DNA of 64,000 bases from Bradyrhizobium sediminis (GTDB lineage: Bacteria; Pseudomonadota; Alphaproteobacteria; Rhizobiales; Xanthobacteraceae). The position numbers and the translations under genes were made by a program. Positions 24,616 through 34,487 of this stretch are shown here, piece by piece (within the stretch, counting starts at the first letter, position 1; each line of letters begins with the position of its first letter). The notes beneath the pieces were generated by a model. That model worked only from the letters and a program-made list of their open reading frames with translations, was not told where the DNA came from and ran no database searches. Location of the stretch: positions 1,486,001 through 1,550,000 of the forward strand of contig NZ_CP076135.1 of the NCBI RefSeq assembly GCF_018736105.1. The letters run 5' to 3'.

Positions 24616-26178
24616 TTGGACCAAATTTTCGACCTCGCGATCATTGGTGGCGGCATCAACGGCTGCGGCATCGCGCGCGACGCGGCGGGCCGTGGCAATT
24701 CAGTTTTCCTCTGTGAAATGAATGATTTGGCCAGCGGGACGTCATCCTGGTCGACCAAGCTCGTGCATGGCGGCTTGCGCTACCTCGAATATTACGAGTT
24801 TCGTTTGGTGCGCGAGGCGCTGATCGAGCGCGAAATCCTCTGGCAGATCGCCCCGCACATCATCCGTCCCCTGCGTTTCGTTTTGCCGCACCATGCAGGG
24901 TTGCGTCCGGCCTGGCTGCTGCGTCTGGGGTTGTTTCTTTACGACCATATCGGCGGCCGCAAATTGCTGCCGCCGACGCGTTCGGTCGACCTGACCCGTG
25001 ACGAGGTCGGCAAGCCGCTGGTGCCCAACCGTTTCACTCGGGCGTTCGAATATTCCGACTGCTTCGTCGACGACGCCCGCCTCGTGGTGCTCACCGCGCG
25101 CGATGCGGCGGACCGCGGCGCCGAGATCCGCACCCGTTCCCGCGCGGTCGAGATCCGGCAGGCCGACGGCATCTGGCACGTCACCGTCGAGGATACCGTG
25201 AGCGGCGCGCGCTCGACGATCAGGGCTCGCGCGCTGGTCAACGCTGGCGGTCCCTGGGTCGAGAATGTGCTGGCCTCCGGCGCCGGCGTCAACGCCAAGG
25301 CCAAAGTGCGGCTGGTGCAGGGCTCCCACGTCGTGGTCCGCAAGCTCTATGCCCATGACCGCGCCTACATGTTCCAGAACAGCGACGGCCGCATCGTGTT
25401 CGTGATTCCCTATCAGGACGACTTCACCCTGATCGGCACCACCGACCGCGATTACGACGGCGATCCCGCCAAGGTGAAAGCCACCGGCGAGGAGATCAAA
25501 TATCTCTGCGATTCCGTCAGCGAATATCTGGCCAAGCCGGTCAAGCCGGAGGACGTGGTCTGGACTTATTCGGGCGTCCGCCCGCTCTATGACGACGGCG
25601 CCAGCGAAGCCAAGGCCGCCACCCGCGATTACGTGTTCGAACTCGACACCCCCGGCGGCGCGCCGCTGCTGTCGATCTACGGCGGCAAGATCACCACCTA
25701 CCGGCGCCTCGCCGAGGAAGCGCTCGAACGTCTCGCGCCATATTTGCGCGGCGCCACGCCCCGCGAGGTCTTCAAGGCCAAGCAAGGCTGGACCGGCAAG
25801 TCGCCGCTGCCCGGCGGCGACATCGACGTCTCGGCGATCGCGGCGCTGACGGCGGAACTGGTGCGGAACTATCCGTTCCTGACCTCTGCCCATGCCAACC
25901 GTCTGGCGCATGCCTATGGCACTCGCGCTGCAAAACTGCTCGGCGAAGCCAGATCGCTCGATGATCTCGGCCAGTCCTTCGGCGCCACCCTGACCGAGAG
26001 CGAGGTCAGGTACCTGATCGCCAACGAATGGGCCCGCACCGCCGAAGACATCGTCTGGCGGCGCTCCAAGCTCGGCTTGCGCCTGTCGGCGGCCGAGGTT
26101 GCCGCACTTGAAGACTGGATGGCCGCCAACCACGTTGCTTCCGGGCCTCCCTTGCGTGAAGCAGGAGGGCGGACATGA
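24616..26178 (+). CDS. glpD: Aerobic glycerol-3-phosphate dehydrogenase
   Basis: A 520-residue FAD flavoenzyme at the inner face of the membrane that oxidises glycerol-3-phosphate to dihydroxyacetone phosphate and passes electrons to quinone. The dinucleotide-binding motif IIGGGINGCGIARDAAGRG is near the N-terminus; SGTSSWSTKLVHGGLRYLE and SVYGGKITTYRRLAEEA-like SIYGGKITTYRRL are hallmark GlpD blocks. I choose TTG at 24616 because GGGGAAG lies six bases upstream and the reading MDQIFDLAIIGGG fits the family; GTG at 24586 is an alternative. It overlaps the next gene by four bases. Confidence 0.92.
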   Translation: MDQIFDLAIIGGGINGCGIARDAAGRGNSVFLCEMNDLASGTSSWSTKLVHGGLRYLEYYEFRLVREALIEREILWQIAPHIIRPLRFVLPHHAGLRPAWLLRLGLFLYDHIGGRKLLPPTRSVDLTRDEVGKPLVPNRFTRAFEYSDCFVDDARLVVLTARDAADRGAEIRTRSRAVEIRQADGIWHVTVEDTVSGARSTIRARALVNAGGPWVENVLASGAGVNAKAKVRLVQGSHVVVRKLYAHDRAYMFQNSDGRIVFVIPYQDDFTLIGTTDRDYDGDPAKVKATGEEIKYLCDSVSEYLAKPVKPEDVVWTYSGVRPLYDDGASEAKAATRDYVFELDTPGGAPLLSIYGGKITTYRRLAEEALERLAPYLRGATPREVFKAKQGWTGKSPLPGGDIDVSAIAALTAELVRNYPFLTSAHANRLAHAYGTRAAKLLGEARSLDDLGQSFGATLTESEVRYLIANEWARTAEDIVWRRSKLGLRLSAAEVAALEDWMAANHVASGPPLREAGGRT

Positions 26179-27254
26179 CGGTCACGCTCGAGCACGTCAC
26201 GCGCACCGTGGATGGCATTCCGGCCATCCGCGATGTCTCGCTGACGCTCGAGCGCGGCACCTTGAGCGTGCTGCTCGGCCCGACGCTGTCGGGCAAGACC
26301 TCGATCATGCGGCTTATGGCCGGCCTCGATACGCCGACTTCGGGCCGCGTGCTGGTCGACGGCAAGGATGTCACCGGCCTCGACGTGCGCCAGCGTTCGG
26401 TGGCGATGGTCTATCAGCAGTTCATCAATTATCCCTCGCTGACGGTCTATGAAAACATTGCCTCGCCGTTGCGGGTGCAGCGCCGGCCGCGCGAGGAAAT
26501 CGAAAAGCGCGTGCAGGAGGCGGCAAGACTACTCAAGCTCGAGCCGTATCTCGACCGCACGCCGCTGCAATTGTCGGGCGGGCAGCAGCAGCGCACCGCG
26601 ATCGCGCGTGCACTGGTCAAGGGCGCCGACCTGGTGCTGCTCGACGAGCCCCTGGCCAATCTCGACTACAAGCTGCGCGAGGAACTGCGCACCGAACTGC
26701 CGCGCATTTTCGAAGCCTCCGGCGCGATCTTCGTCTACGCCACCACCGAACCGTCGGAAGCCCTGCTGCTGGGCGGCCGCACCGTCTGCATGTGGGAAGG
26801 CGAGGTATTGCAGGCCGGCGACACCTCGAAGGTCTATCGCCATCCCGACACCTTGCGCGTCGCCCAGGTGTTTTCCGATCCGCCGCTCAACATCGTCGGC
26901 ATCGAAAAGCACGACGGCTCGGTGCAATATGCCGGCGGCGTCAAGGCGCCGGCCTCCGGACTCTATGCCGGGCTCGGCGACGGGGCCTACCGCGTCGGCT
27001 TCCGCGCCCATCAGCTCGAGGTCGCCAAGGGCATCGCCGGCCGCCACGCCTTCCACGCCACCGTGACCGTGACCGAGATCACCGGCTCGGAAAGCTTCGT
27101 GCATCTCAGTCGCGACGCCTCCAACTGGGTCGCGGTGCTGCAGGGCGTGCACGAGTTCGAGCCGGGCCACGTGCTCGACGCCGTGCTCGATCCCGACAAT
27201 GTCTTTGTGTTCGACGCGGCCGGCCGCTTGGTCGCAGCACCAGGCGCGATGTGA
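26175..27254 (+). CDS. glpS: Glycerol ABC importer ATPase 1, degenerate
   Basis: A 359-residue ATPase of the CUT1/MalK type with a C-terminal TOBE region. The signature LSGGQQQR, Walker B LVLLDEP and Q-loop (VYQQFINYP) are intact. Walker A is unusual (GPTLSGKTS in place of GPSGSGKST), the adenine-stacking aromatic of the A-loop is replaced (GTLSVLLGP), and the switch His of the H-loop is missing (VYATTEPSEAL instead of a VTHDQxEAL pattern). These losses complement those of GlpT, so the two should form a heterodimer with a single consensus ATP site. The name follows the rhizobial glycerol operon. Confidence 0.9.
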   Translation: MTVTLEHVTRTVDGIPAIRDVSLTLERGTLSVLLGPTLSGKTSIMRLMAGLDTPTSGRVLVDGKDVTGLDVRQRSVAMVYQQFINYPSLTVYENIASPLRVQRRPREEIEKRVQEAARLLKLEPYLDRTPLQLSGGQQQRTAIARALVKGADLVLLDEPLANLDYKLREELRTELPRIFEASGAIFVYATTEPSEALLLGGRTVCMWEGEVLQAGDTSKVYRHPDTLRVAQVFSDPPLNIVGIEKHDGSVQYAGGVKAPASGLYAGLGDGAYRVGFRAHQLEVAKGIAGRHAFHATVTVTEITGSESFVHLSRDASNWVAVLQGVHEFEPGHVLDAVLDPDNVFVFDAAGRLVAAPGAM

Positions 27255-27266
27255 GGGATATGCAAC

Positions 27267-28348
27267 ATGGCCCGCATTGACCTCGTCGATCTCGCGCATT
27301 CCTACGGCGGCAACGATGCCGCCCCCGAATCCTTTGCGCTGAAGCCGATCTCGATGACCTGGCGGCAGGGCGGGGCCTATGCGCTGCTCGGGCCGTCCGG
27401 CTGCGGCAAGACCACGCTGCTCAACCTGATTTCCGGCATCGTCACCCCGTCGCGCGGAAAAATCCTGTTCGACGGCGTCGACATCACACCGCTGTCAACC
27501 CAGAAGCGCAACATCGCGCAGGTGTTCCAGTTTCCGGTGATCTACGACACCATGACGGTCGGACAGAACCTGGCGTTTCCGTTGAAGAATCGCGGCATGG
27601 TCAGGAGCGACATCCTGGCGCGGGTCGCCGAGATCGCCGACCTGCTCGACCTCACGCCCTATCTGGAGCGCAAGGCGACGCGGCTGACGGCGGATGCCAA
27701 GCAGAAGATCTCGCTCGGCCGCGGGCTGGTGCGCTCCGACGTCGCCGCCGTGCTGTTCGACGAGCCGCTGACGGTGATCGATCCCGAGCTGAAATGGCAG
27801 CTGCGCTCCAAGCTCAAGGCGCTGCACCGCGAGCTCGACCTCACCATGATCTATGTCACCCACGACCAGACCGAGGCGCTGACCTTCGCCGATACCGTGG
27901 TCGTGATGCATGACGGCCGCGTGGTGCAGAGCGGCACGCCGGCGGAACTGTTCGACAAGCCGGCCCACACCTTCGTCGGCTATTTCATCGGCTCGCCCGG
28001 CATGAACATCGTGTCCGCCGAAGTGCGGGGCCGTGAGGCCCGGATCGACGGCCACATCATCCGGCTCGACCGCAACTATGACGGCCTGCCGCCGGGCGCG
28101 AAGATCGAAATCGGCGTGCGCCCCGAATTCGTCGACATCGCGCCGCCCGGCTCCGGCCTGCTGCTGGCCAATATCGAGCGGATCGACGATCTCGGCCGGG
28201 TCCGCTTCGCGCGGGTCCGCGTCGGCGACGCCAAATTCGCGGCACGGGTGCCGCCGGGATTTTCGATTCCCGGGAACGAGGCCGGACTGTTGTTCGACCC
28301 CGCGCATGTTCACGTCTACGCCGACAGCCTTCTGGTCGAGGGGGCATA

Positions 28349-28349
<1 letters not shown>
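27267..28349 (+). CDS. glpT: Glycerol ABC importer ATPase 2, no signature motif
   Basis: A 360-residue MalK-like ATPase paired with GlpS. Walker A (LLGPSGCGKTTL), A-loop Tyr (GGAYALLGP), Q-loop (VFQFPVIYD), Walker B (AVLFDEP) and H-loop His (YVTHDQTEALTF) are intact. The ABC signature is absent: the position of LSGGQ reads LTADAKQKIS. A TOBE-like C-terminus follows. The gene starts 12 bases after glpS. This is not the glycerol-3-phosphate antiporter also called GlpT in E. coli; the symbol is that of the rhizobial operon. Confidence 0.9.
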
Positions 28350-29247
<898 letters not shown>

Positions 29248-29251
<4 letters not shown>

Positions 29252-30057
29252 TGCATTCGATCCCCGGCCGCCGCCTCATCCTCTCGCTGTTCCTGATCTT
29301 CCTGCTGCTGCCGATCTACTGGCTGGTCAACATGAGCTTCAAGACCAACAACGAGATCGTGACCACCATGACGCTGTGGCCGCATCAGCCGACCATCGCC
29401 AACTACATGCGCATCTTCACCGACGAGAGCTGGTATTCCGGCTACCTCAATTCGCTGAAATACGTGCTGATCAATACCGTGCTCTCGATCTCGTTCGCGT
29501 TGCCGGCGGCTTACGCGTTCTCGCGCTACCGCTTCCTCGGCGACAAGCACCTGTTCTTCTGGCTGCTGTCGAACCGGATGGCGCCGCCGGCGGTCTATGC
29601 GCTGCCATTCTTCAATCTCTATTCCGCGATCAACCTGTTCGATACGCCGTGGGCGGTGGCGCTGGCGCATTGCCTGTTCAATGTGCCGCTGGCGGTGTGG
29701 ATTCTCGAAGGCTTCGTCTCCAGCGTGCCGCGCGAGATCGACGAGACCGCGTTCCTCGACGGCTATTCGTTCCCGCGCTTCTTCCTGAAGATCCTGGTGC
29801 CCTTGATCGCCAGCGGCATCGGCGTCGCGGCATTCTTCTGCTTCATGTTCTCCTGGGTGGAACTGCTGCTGGCGCGCACGCTGACCTCGGTCAACGCCAA
29901 GCCGATCGCCGCGACCATGACGCGTACGGTGTCCGCCGCCGGGGTCGACTGGGGCCTGCTCGCCGCTGCCGGCGTGCTCACCATCATCCCCGGCGCGCTG
30001 GTGATCTGGTTCGTCCGCAACTACATCGCGCGCGGCTTCGCGCTCGGCAGGGTTTGA
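29248..30057 (+). CDS. glpQ: Glycerol ABC importer permease 2
   Basis: A 269-residue MalG-like permease with six hydrophobic helices and an EAA loop (REIDETAFLDGYSFPRFFLK). ATG at 29248 overlaps the glpP stop; an adjacent ATG at 29251 is equally possible. Preceded by GGGAGG. It partners GlpP. The symbol again follows rhizobial use and is not the glycerophosphodiesterase of the same name. Confidence 0.9.
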
Positions 30058-30068
30058 GGGAGGCAGCG

Positions 30069-30395
30069 ATGGAACACATCGCATGGATGGCCTGGACGGT
30101 CCCGACCGCGATCTTCTTCGCGCTGCTGGCCACGACGCTCGCGGTCATGACCTGGCTCGCGGTCGCCTATCCCGAAGCCGAACGCGTCGGGATCCTGCGC
30201 ATTCCGACCACGCGCGGCGACCGGCTGTTCCTTTCGTTGATCATGGCCGCTGTCATTCACCTGTTGTGGATCGGCCTCGTCGGCACCGACACGCTTCTGA
30301 CCATTCCGGTCGGAGAAGGCATTGAAGTTCCGAGCCTGTGGCTCGCCACCGCAATTTCGCTCGTTTCGGCCGTTGCGATCTTCCGCACCGTCTGA
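30069..30395 (+). CDS. DUF2160 small membrane protein of the glycerol operon
   Basis: A 108-residue protein with three hydrophobic helices (about residues 8-30, 55-75 and 88-106) and the DUF2160 pattern (MAWTVPTAIFFALL, RGDRLFLSLI, LLWIGLVG). DUF2160 genes regularly lie between the permease and binding-protein genes of glycerol importers in alphaproteobacteria; the role is unproven but probably assists the transporter. It is 11 bases after glpQ. Confidence 0.85.
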   Translation: MEHIAWMAWTVPTAIFFALLATTLAVMTWLAVAYPEAERVGILRIPTTRGDRLFLSLIMAAVIHLLWIGLVGTDTLLTIPVGEGIEVPSLWLATAISLVSAVAIFRTV

Positions 30396-30470
30396 GGAGA
30401 GCGAAAAAGAGCAGATCCGGGATCAACCCGGGCCTGAAGAGTGTTCATCGCTGCAACCGGAGGAACCAAC

Positions 30471-32267
30471 ATGCGATACTTGAGGAGAAGGAGCGATCCC
30501 TTGACCAAGAATAACTTTCTGACCATGACCAGCGCCGCGGCGATGATTGCGGCATCGGTCGGCATAGCCGCGCCCGCATTTGCGGACGACGCCGTCAACC
30601 AGAAATGGATCGACAGCGAATTCCAGCCCTCGACCTTGTCCAAGGCCGATCAGATGAAGGAACTGCAGTGGTTTGCCAAGGCAGCGGAACCCTTCAAGGG
30701 CCTGGACATCAACGTCGTGTCGGAAACGATCACGACGCATGAATACGAATCCAAGACCCTGGCCAAGGCCTTCACCGAAATCACCGGCATCAAGGTCAAG
30801 CACGACCTGATCCAGGAAGGCGACGTCGTCGAGAAGCTGCAGACCCAGATGCAGTCCGGCAAGAACGTCTATGACGGCTGGATCAACGACTCCGACCTGA
30901 TCGGCACGCACTCTCGCTACAACCAGACGGTCATTCTGTCCGACTACATGGCGGGCGAAGGCAAGGACGTCACCGATCCGATGCTCGACGTCAACGACTT
31001 CATCGGCAAGTCGTTCACCACGGGTCCGGATGGCAAGCTCTATCAGCTGCCCGACCAGCAGTTCGCGAACCTCTATTGGTTCCGCTACGACTGGTTCTCC
31101 AATCCGGAATACAAGGCCAAGTTCAAGGCCAAGTACGGCTACGACCTCGGCGTTCCCGTGAACTGGTCGGCCTATGAGGATATCGCCGAGTTCTTCACCA
31201 ACGACATCAAGGAGATCAACGGCGTCCGGGTCTATGGCCACATGGACTACGGCAAGAAGGATCCGTCGCTGGGATGGCGGTTCACCGACGCCTGGCTGTC
31301 GATGGCCGGCAACGGCGACAAGGGCATCCCGAACGGTCTTCCGGTCGATGAATGGGGCATCCGCATGGAAGGCTGCCGTCCGGTCGGCTCATCCGTCGAG
31401 CGTGGCGGCGACACCAACGGCCCGGCGGCGGTCTATTCGATCGCCAAGTATCTCGAATGGATGAAGAAGTATGCCCCGCCGCAGGCGCAGGGCATGACCT
31501 TCTCCGAAGCGGGTCCGGTGCCGGCGCAAGGCAACATCGCGCAGCAGATCTTCTGGTACACCGCCTTCACCGCCGACATGGTGAAGCCCGGTATTCCGGT
31601 CGTGAACGCCGATGGCACGCCGAAATGGCGCATGGCCCCGTCGCCGCACGGCTCCTACTGGAAGGAAGGCATGAAGCTCGGCTACCAGGACGCCGGCTCG
31701 GCCACGCTCTTGAAGTCGACGCCCCCGGATCGCCGCAAGGCGGCCTGGCTCTATCTGCAGTTCATCAACTCCAAGACGGTTTCCTTGAAGAAGAGCCATG
31801 TCGGTCTCACCTTCATCCGTGAATCCGACATCTGGGACAAGTCGTTCACCGAGCGTGCGCCGAAGCTCGGCGGCCTGATCGAGTTCTACCGCTCGCCCGC
31901 GCGCGTGCAGTGGACCCCGACCGGCAACAACGTGCCCGACTATCCGAAGCTCGCGCAATTGTGGTGGCAAAACATCGGCGATGCGTCGTCCGGTGCGAAG
32001 ACGCCGCAGGCGGCGATGGATGCCTTGGCTGCGGCCCAGGACTCGGTGCTGGAACGCCTCGAAAAATCGGGCGTGCAGGGCGCCTGTGGGCCCAAGCTGA
32101 ACAAGAAGGAGAAGCCGGAATTCTGGTTCGCGAAGGCCGAAAAGGACAAGACCATCGCGCCCCAGCGCAAGCTGGCGAACGAGAAGCCGAAGGGCGAGAC
32201 CGTCGACTACGACGCGCTGATCAAGTCGTGGCCGGCCACCCCGCCCAAGCGCGCCTCGTTGAACTGA
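30471..32267 (+). CDS. glpV: Periplasmic glycerol-binding protein
   Basis: A 598-residue extracellular solute-binding protein, family 1, much longer than typical sugar-binding proteins (about 400), as is usual for the rhizobial glycerol binder. A signal peptide ends near ApaFADD (about residue 38). The ATG at 30471 has the strong site GGAGGA. It is the last gene of the operon and is followed by a clear terminator, so it should be highly expressed. The C-terminal region is rich in Lys (LNKKEKPEFWFAKAEKDK). The operon lacks glycerol kinase, which must be elsewhere. Confidence 0.9.
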   Translation: MRYLRRRSDPLTKNNFLTMTSAAAMIAASVGIAAPAFADDAVNQKWIDSEFQPSTLSKADQMKELQWFAKAAEPFKGLDINVVSETITTHEYESKTLAKAFTEITGIKVKHDLIQEGDVVEKLQTQMQSGKNVYDGWINDSDLIGTHSRYNQTVILSDYMAGEGKDVTDPMLDVNDFIGKSFTTGPDGKLYQLPDQQFANLYWFRYDWFSNPEYKAKFKAKYGYDLGVPVNWSAYEDIAEFFTNDIKEINGVRVYGHMDYGKKDPSLGWRFTDAWLSMAGNGDKGIPNGLPVDEWGIRMEGCRPVGSSVERGGDTNGPAAVYSIAKYLEWMKKYAPPQAQGMTFSEAGPVPAQGNIAQQIFWYTAFTADMVKPGIPVVNADGTPKWRMAPSPHGSYWKEGMKLGYQDAGSATLLKSTPPDRRKAAWLYLQFINSKTVSLKKSHVGLTFIRESDIWDKSFTERAPKLGGLIEFYRSPARVQWTPTGNNVPDYPKLAQLWWQNIGDASSGAKTPQAAMDALAAAQDSVLERLEKSGVQGACGPKLNKKEKPEFWFAKAEKDKTIAPQRKLANEKPKGETVDYDALIKSWPATPPKRASLN

Positions 32268-32285
32268 GGCGGGCACAACAAACCG

Positions 32286-32316
32286 AAAGGCCGGGAGCGA
32301 TCCCGGCCTTTTTCTT
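32286..32316 (+). terminator. Intrinsic terminator of the glycerol operon
   Basis: AAAGGCCGGGA, a GCGA loop and TCCCGGCCTTT form an 11-bp stem followed by a T-rich run (TTTTTCTTT). It lies 19 bases after the glpV stop. Confidence 0.92.
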
Positions 32317-32319
32317 TAA

Positions 32320-32442
32320 CCTCGCCCCGCTTACGGGGCGAGGTCGGCGCGTAACGCCGGGTGAGGGGGGACTCTCCGCGAGTCGAATGCGTGGAGATAG
32401 CCCCTCATCCCAACCTTCTCCCCGCAAGCGGGGAGAAGAGGC
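32320..32442. repeat. Intergenic repeat, family D
   Basis: The stretch opens with CCTCGCCCCGC / GCGGGGCGAGG-like hairpin (CTCGCCCCGCTTACGGGGCGAG at its core is self-complementary), continues with GGTGAGGGGGG ACTCTCCGCGAGTC, and closes with CCCCTCATCC and CTTCTCCCCGCAAGCGGGGA. I recognise this composite as a repeat scattered through Rhizobiales genomes. It fills the space between glpV and the convergent old yellow enzyme gene. Confidence 0.65.
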
Positions 32443-32456
32443 GCGCCGCGTTCACC

Positions 32457-33560
32457 TTACTCCGCCGACTCCGCGGCGCCGAGCGTCGGGTAATCCGTAT
32501 ATCCCTTCGCGCCGCCGCCGTAGAACGTCGCCTTGTCGAACGCGTTCAGCGGTGCGCCCTTCTTCAGCCGCTCGACCAGGTCGGGGTTGGAGATGAACGG
32601 CTTGCCGAACGCGATCAGGTCGGCCGCATCGGCTGCGAGCACCCTGGTGGCGAGCTCGAAATCGTAGCCGTTGTTGGCGACATAGGCGCCGCTGAAGCGC
32701 TTGCGCAACGACGCGTAGTCGAACGGCGCGTTGTCGCGCGGGCCGCCGGTCGCGCCTTCGATGACGTGGATGTAGACGAGCTTCAGCGCGTTGAGCCCGT
32801 CTACGATGTGATCGAACAACGGCTGCGGATTGGAGTCGGAAACGTCGTTGGCCGGCGTCACCGGCGAAATGCGTATGCCGGTGCGCTCGGGGCCGGCTTC
32901 CGCGGCCACTACCTTCGATATCTCCAGCATCAGCCTGGCGCGGTTCTCGATCGATCCGCCATAGGCGTCGGTGCGCTTGTTGGTGCCGTCTTTTGCAAAT
33001 TGGTCGAGCAGGTAGCCGTTGGCGCCGTGGATTTCGACGCCGTCGAACCCGGCCTCGATCGCGTTCGCAGCGCCGCGTTTGAAGCTCTCGATGATGCCGG
33101 GGATTTCCTCCAGTGCCAGCGCGCGCGGCTCGGAGATGTCGGTGAAGGTGCCGTTCACGAACGTCTTGCCCTTGGCGCGGATCGCAGAGGGCGCGACCGG
33201 CGCGCCGCCATTCGGCTGCAGCGAGGTGTGCGAGATCCGGCCGACATGCCAGAGCTGGATGAAGATGCGGCCGCCTCGCTCATGCACGCGGTCGGTGACC
33301 TTGCGCCATCCCGCAACCTGTTCCCTGGAATAGATGCCGGGCGTGTCCTGATAGCCCTGGCCCTGCTGCGAGACCTGGCTCGCCTCGGTGACCAGCAAGC
33401 CCGCGGACGCGCGCTGCCCGTAATATTCGACCGCCAGTGAACTGGGCACCATGCCGGGCGGGACCGCGCGGTTGCGGGTCAGGGGCGCCATCACAAGGCG
33501 GTTCGGCAGCGTGATCGGGCCGAGCTTGTAGGGTTCGAACAGTTTAGTCGGCTGGCTCAT
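32457..33560 (-). CDS. Old yellow enzyme-type alkene reductase
   Basis: A 367-residue FMN enzyme of the NADH:flavin oxidoreductase family (NemA/OYE), which reduces activated C=C bonds of electrophiles such as maleimides or nitrate esters. N-terminal NRLVMAPLTRNRA is the FMN-binding start; the substrate-binding pair and Tyr lie around IQLWHVGRISHTSLQPNG, and EIHGANGYLLDQF and DAYGGSIENRARL are the family signatures. The 321-base upstream space contains a repeat but no recognised operator. Confidence 0.9.
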   Translation of the reverse strand: MSQPTKLFEPYKLGPITLPNRLVMAPLTRNRAVPPGMVPSSLAVEYYGQRASAGLLVTEASQVSQQGQGYQDTPGIYSREQVAGWRKVTDRVHERGGRIFIQLWHVGRISHTSLQPNGGAPVAPSAIRAKGKTFVNGTFTDISEPRALALEEIPGIIESFKRGAANAIEAGFDGVEIHGANGYLLDQFAKDGTNKRTDAYGGSIENRARLMLEISKVVAAEAGPERTGIRISPVTPANDVSDSNPQPLFDHIVDGLNALKLVYIHVIEGATGGPRDNAPFDYASLRKRFSGAYVANNGYDFELATRVLAADAADLIAFGKPFISNPDLVERLKKGAPLNAFDKATFYGGGAKGYTDYPTLGAAESAE

Positions 33561-33748
33561 GTCGTTGCTTTCGGGTGAGGTGAGGATGCGGGAGAGTTGG
33601 GCATTACCGCCGATAGCGCAATGTCCGAGCTATTCGGCAAACGCAGACGAGCCGCGCGGCGGATCGATCCGCCTCGGGGCGTGGGTGGTGGCGGACATCG
33701 GCGGCTTCCTCCTTCCCTCTTGCGTCATACAGGGACACGTTTTGTTTT

Positions 33749-33880
33749 CCTCATCCTGAGGAGCGACCGTTTGGCCGCGTCTCGAAGGATGAAGGCCCGC
33801 TTGTGGCCTCATGGTTCTCCCGGCGAGGCGAAGCATCGTCCGGAGACGGTGCAAGTGCGCCTCCTCACCATGAGGGGGAG
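33749..33880. repeat. Intergenic repeat, family C, copy 1
   Basis: CCTCATCCTGAGGAGCGACC, then GCGTCTCGAAGGATGAAGGCC, TGGCCTCATGGTTC and CTCCTCACCATGAGGGGGAG, in that order. Copy 2 at 58206-58315 shares the CCTCA(T)CCTGAGGAGC and GTCTCGAAGgATG blocks. It makes up most of the gene-free stretch 33561-33881, in which I see no coding frame worth listing. Confidence 0.65.
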
Positions 33881-33881
33881 A

Positions 33882-34385
33882 CTAACTCACCCCGAGAAAA
33901 TCCCGCTTGCCGATTTCGACGCCGTTGTGCCGGAGGATGTCGTGGGCGGTGGCGGCGTGGAAGTAGAAGTTTGGCAGCGAGTAATGGCTGAGGAACTGCT
34001 GGCCCTTCAGGGTCATGGTCTTGTCGGGGCCGGCCGGAAAGGTGACGTCGCGGCTGTCTGCGCCTTCGAATTGCGCCGGCTTGAACGACTTCACATAGTC
34101 GATGGTCCTGGCCAGCCGCGCCTTCAATTCGTCGAAGCTCTTTTCGGTGTCGGGAATGGCCGGCACTTCGCTGTGGGTCAGGCGCGCGCAGCCCTTGGTC
34201 GCGAAGTCGCAGACCAGCTGCACCTGGCGGGTGAAGGGCAGCATGTCCGGATAGAGTCGGGCGCCGAGCAACACGTCGGGCTGGATGTTCTTCGCCTTGC
34301 AATGCGCCTCGGCCTTGGTGAGGATGCCGGTAAGGCTGTTGAGCATCTGCAGGTAGGCGGCAACGGAAGCGTCGTGGAACGACAT
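33882..34385 (-). CDS. DUF1993 family protein
   Basis: A 167-residue protein matching DUF1993, a DinB-like four-helix family seen alone in many proteobacteria. The opening (FHDASVAAYLQMLNSLTGIL), LLGARLYPDMLPFTRQVQ and FLSHYSLPNFYFHAATAHDI are the recognisable blocks, with His residues that may bind metal. The start at 34385 begins the conserved part. The stop abuts the family C repeat. Function unknown. Confidence 0.83.
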   Translation of the reverse strand: MSFHDASVAAYLQMLNSLTGILTKAEAHCKAKNIQPDVLLGARLYPDMLPFTRQVQLVCDFATKGCARLTHSEVPAIPDTEKSFDELKARLARTIDYVKSFKPAQFEGADSRDVTFPAGPDKTMTLKGQQFLSHYSLPNFYFHAATAHDILRHNGVEIGKRDFLGVS

Positions 34386-34487
34386 GTCGGACTCTTTTCT
34401 TGCTGTGGAATTCGGTCGAAAGGCAGGGCTGCGCTGCTCGAGGTGGGGCCTCGGCAGGCGAAATGCAACTCTTGAAGCGATCACACC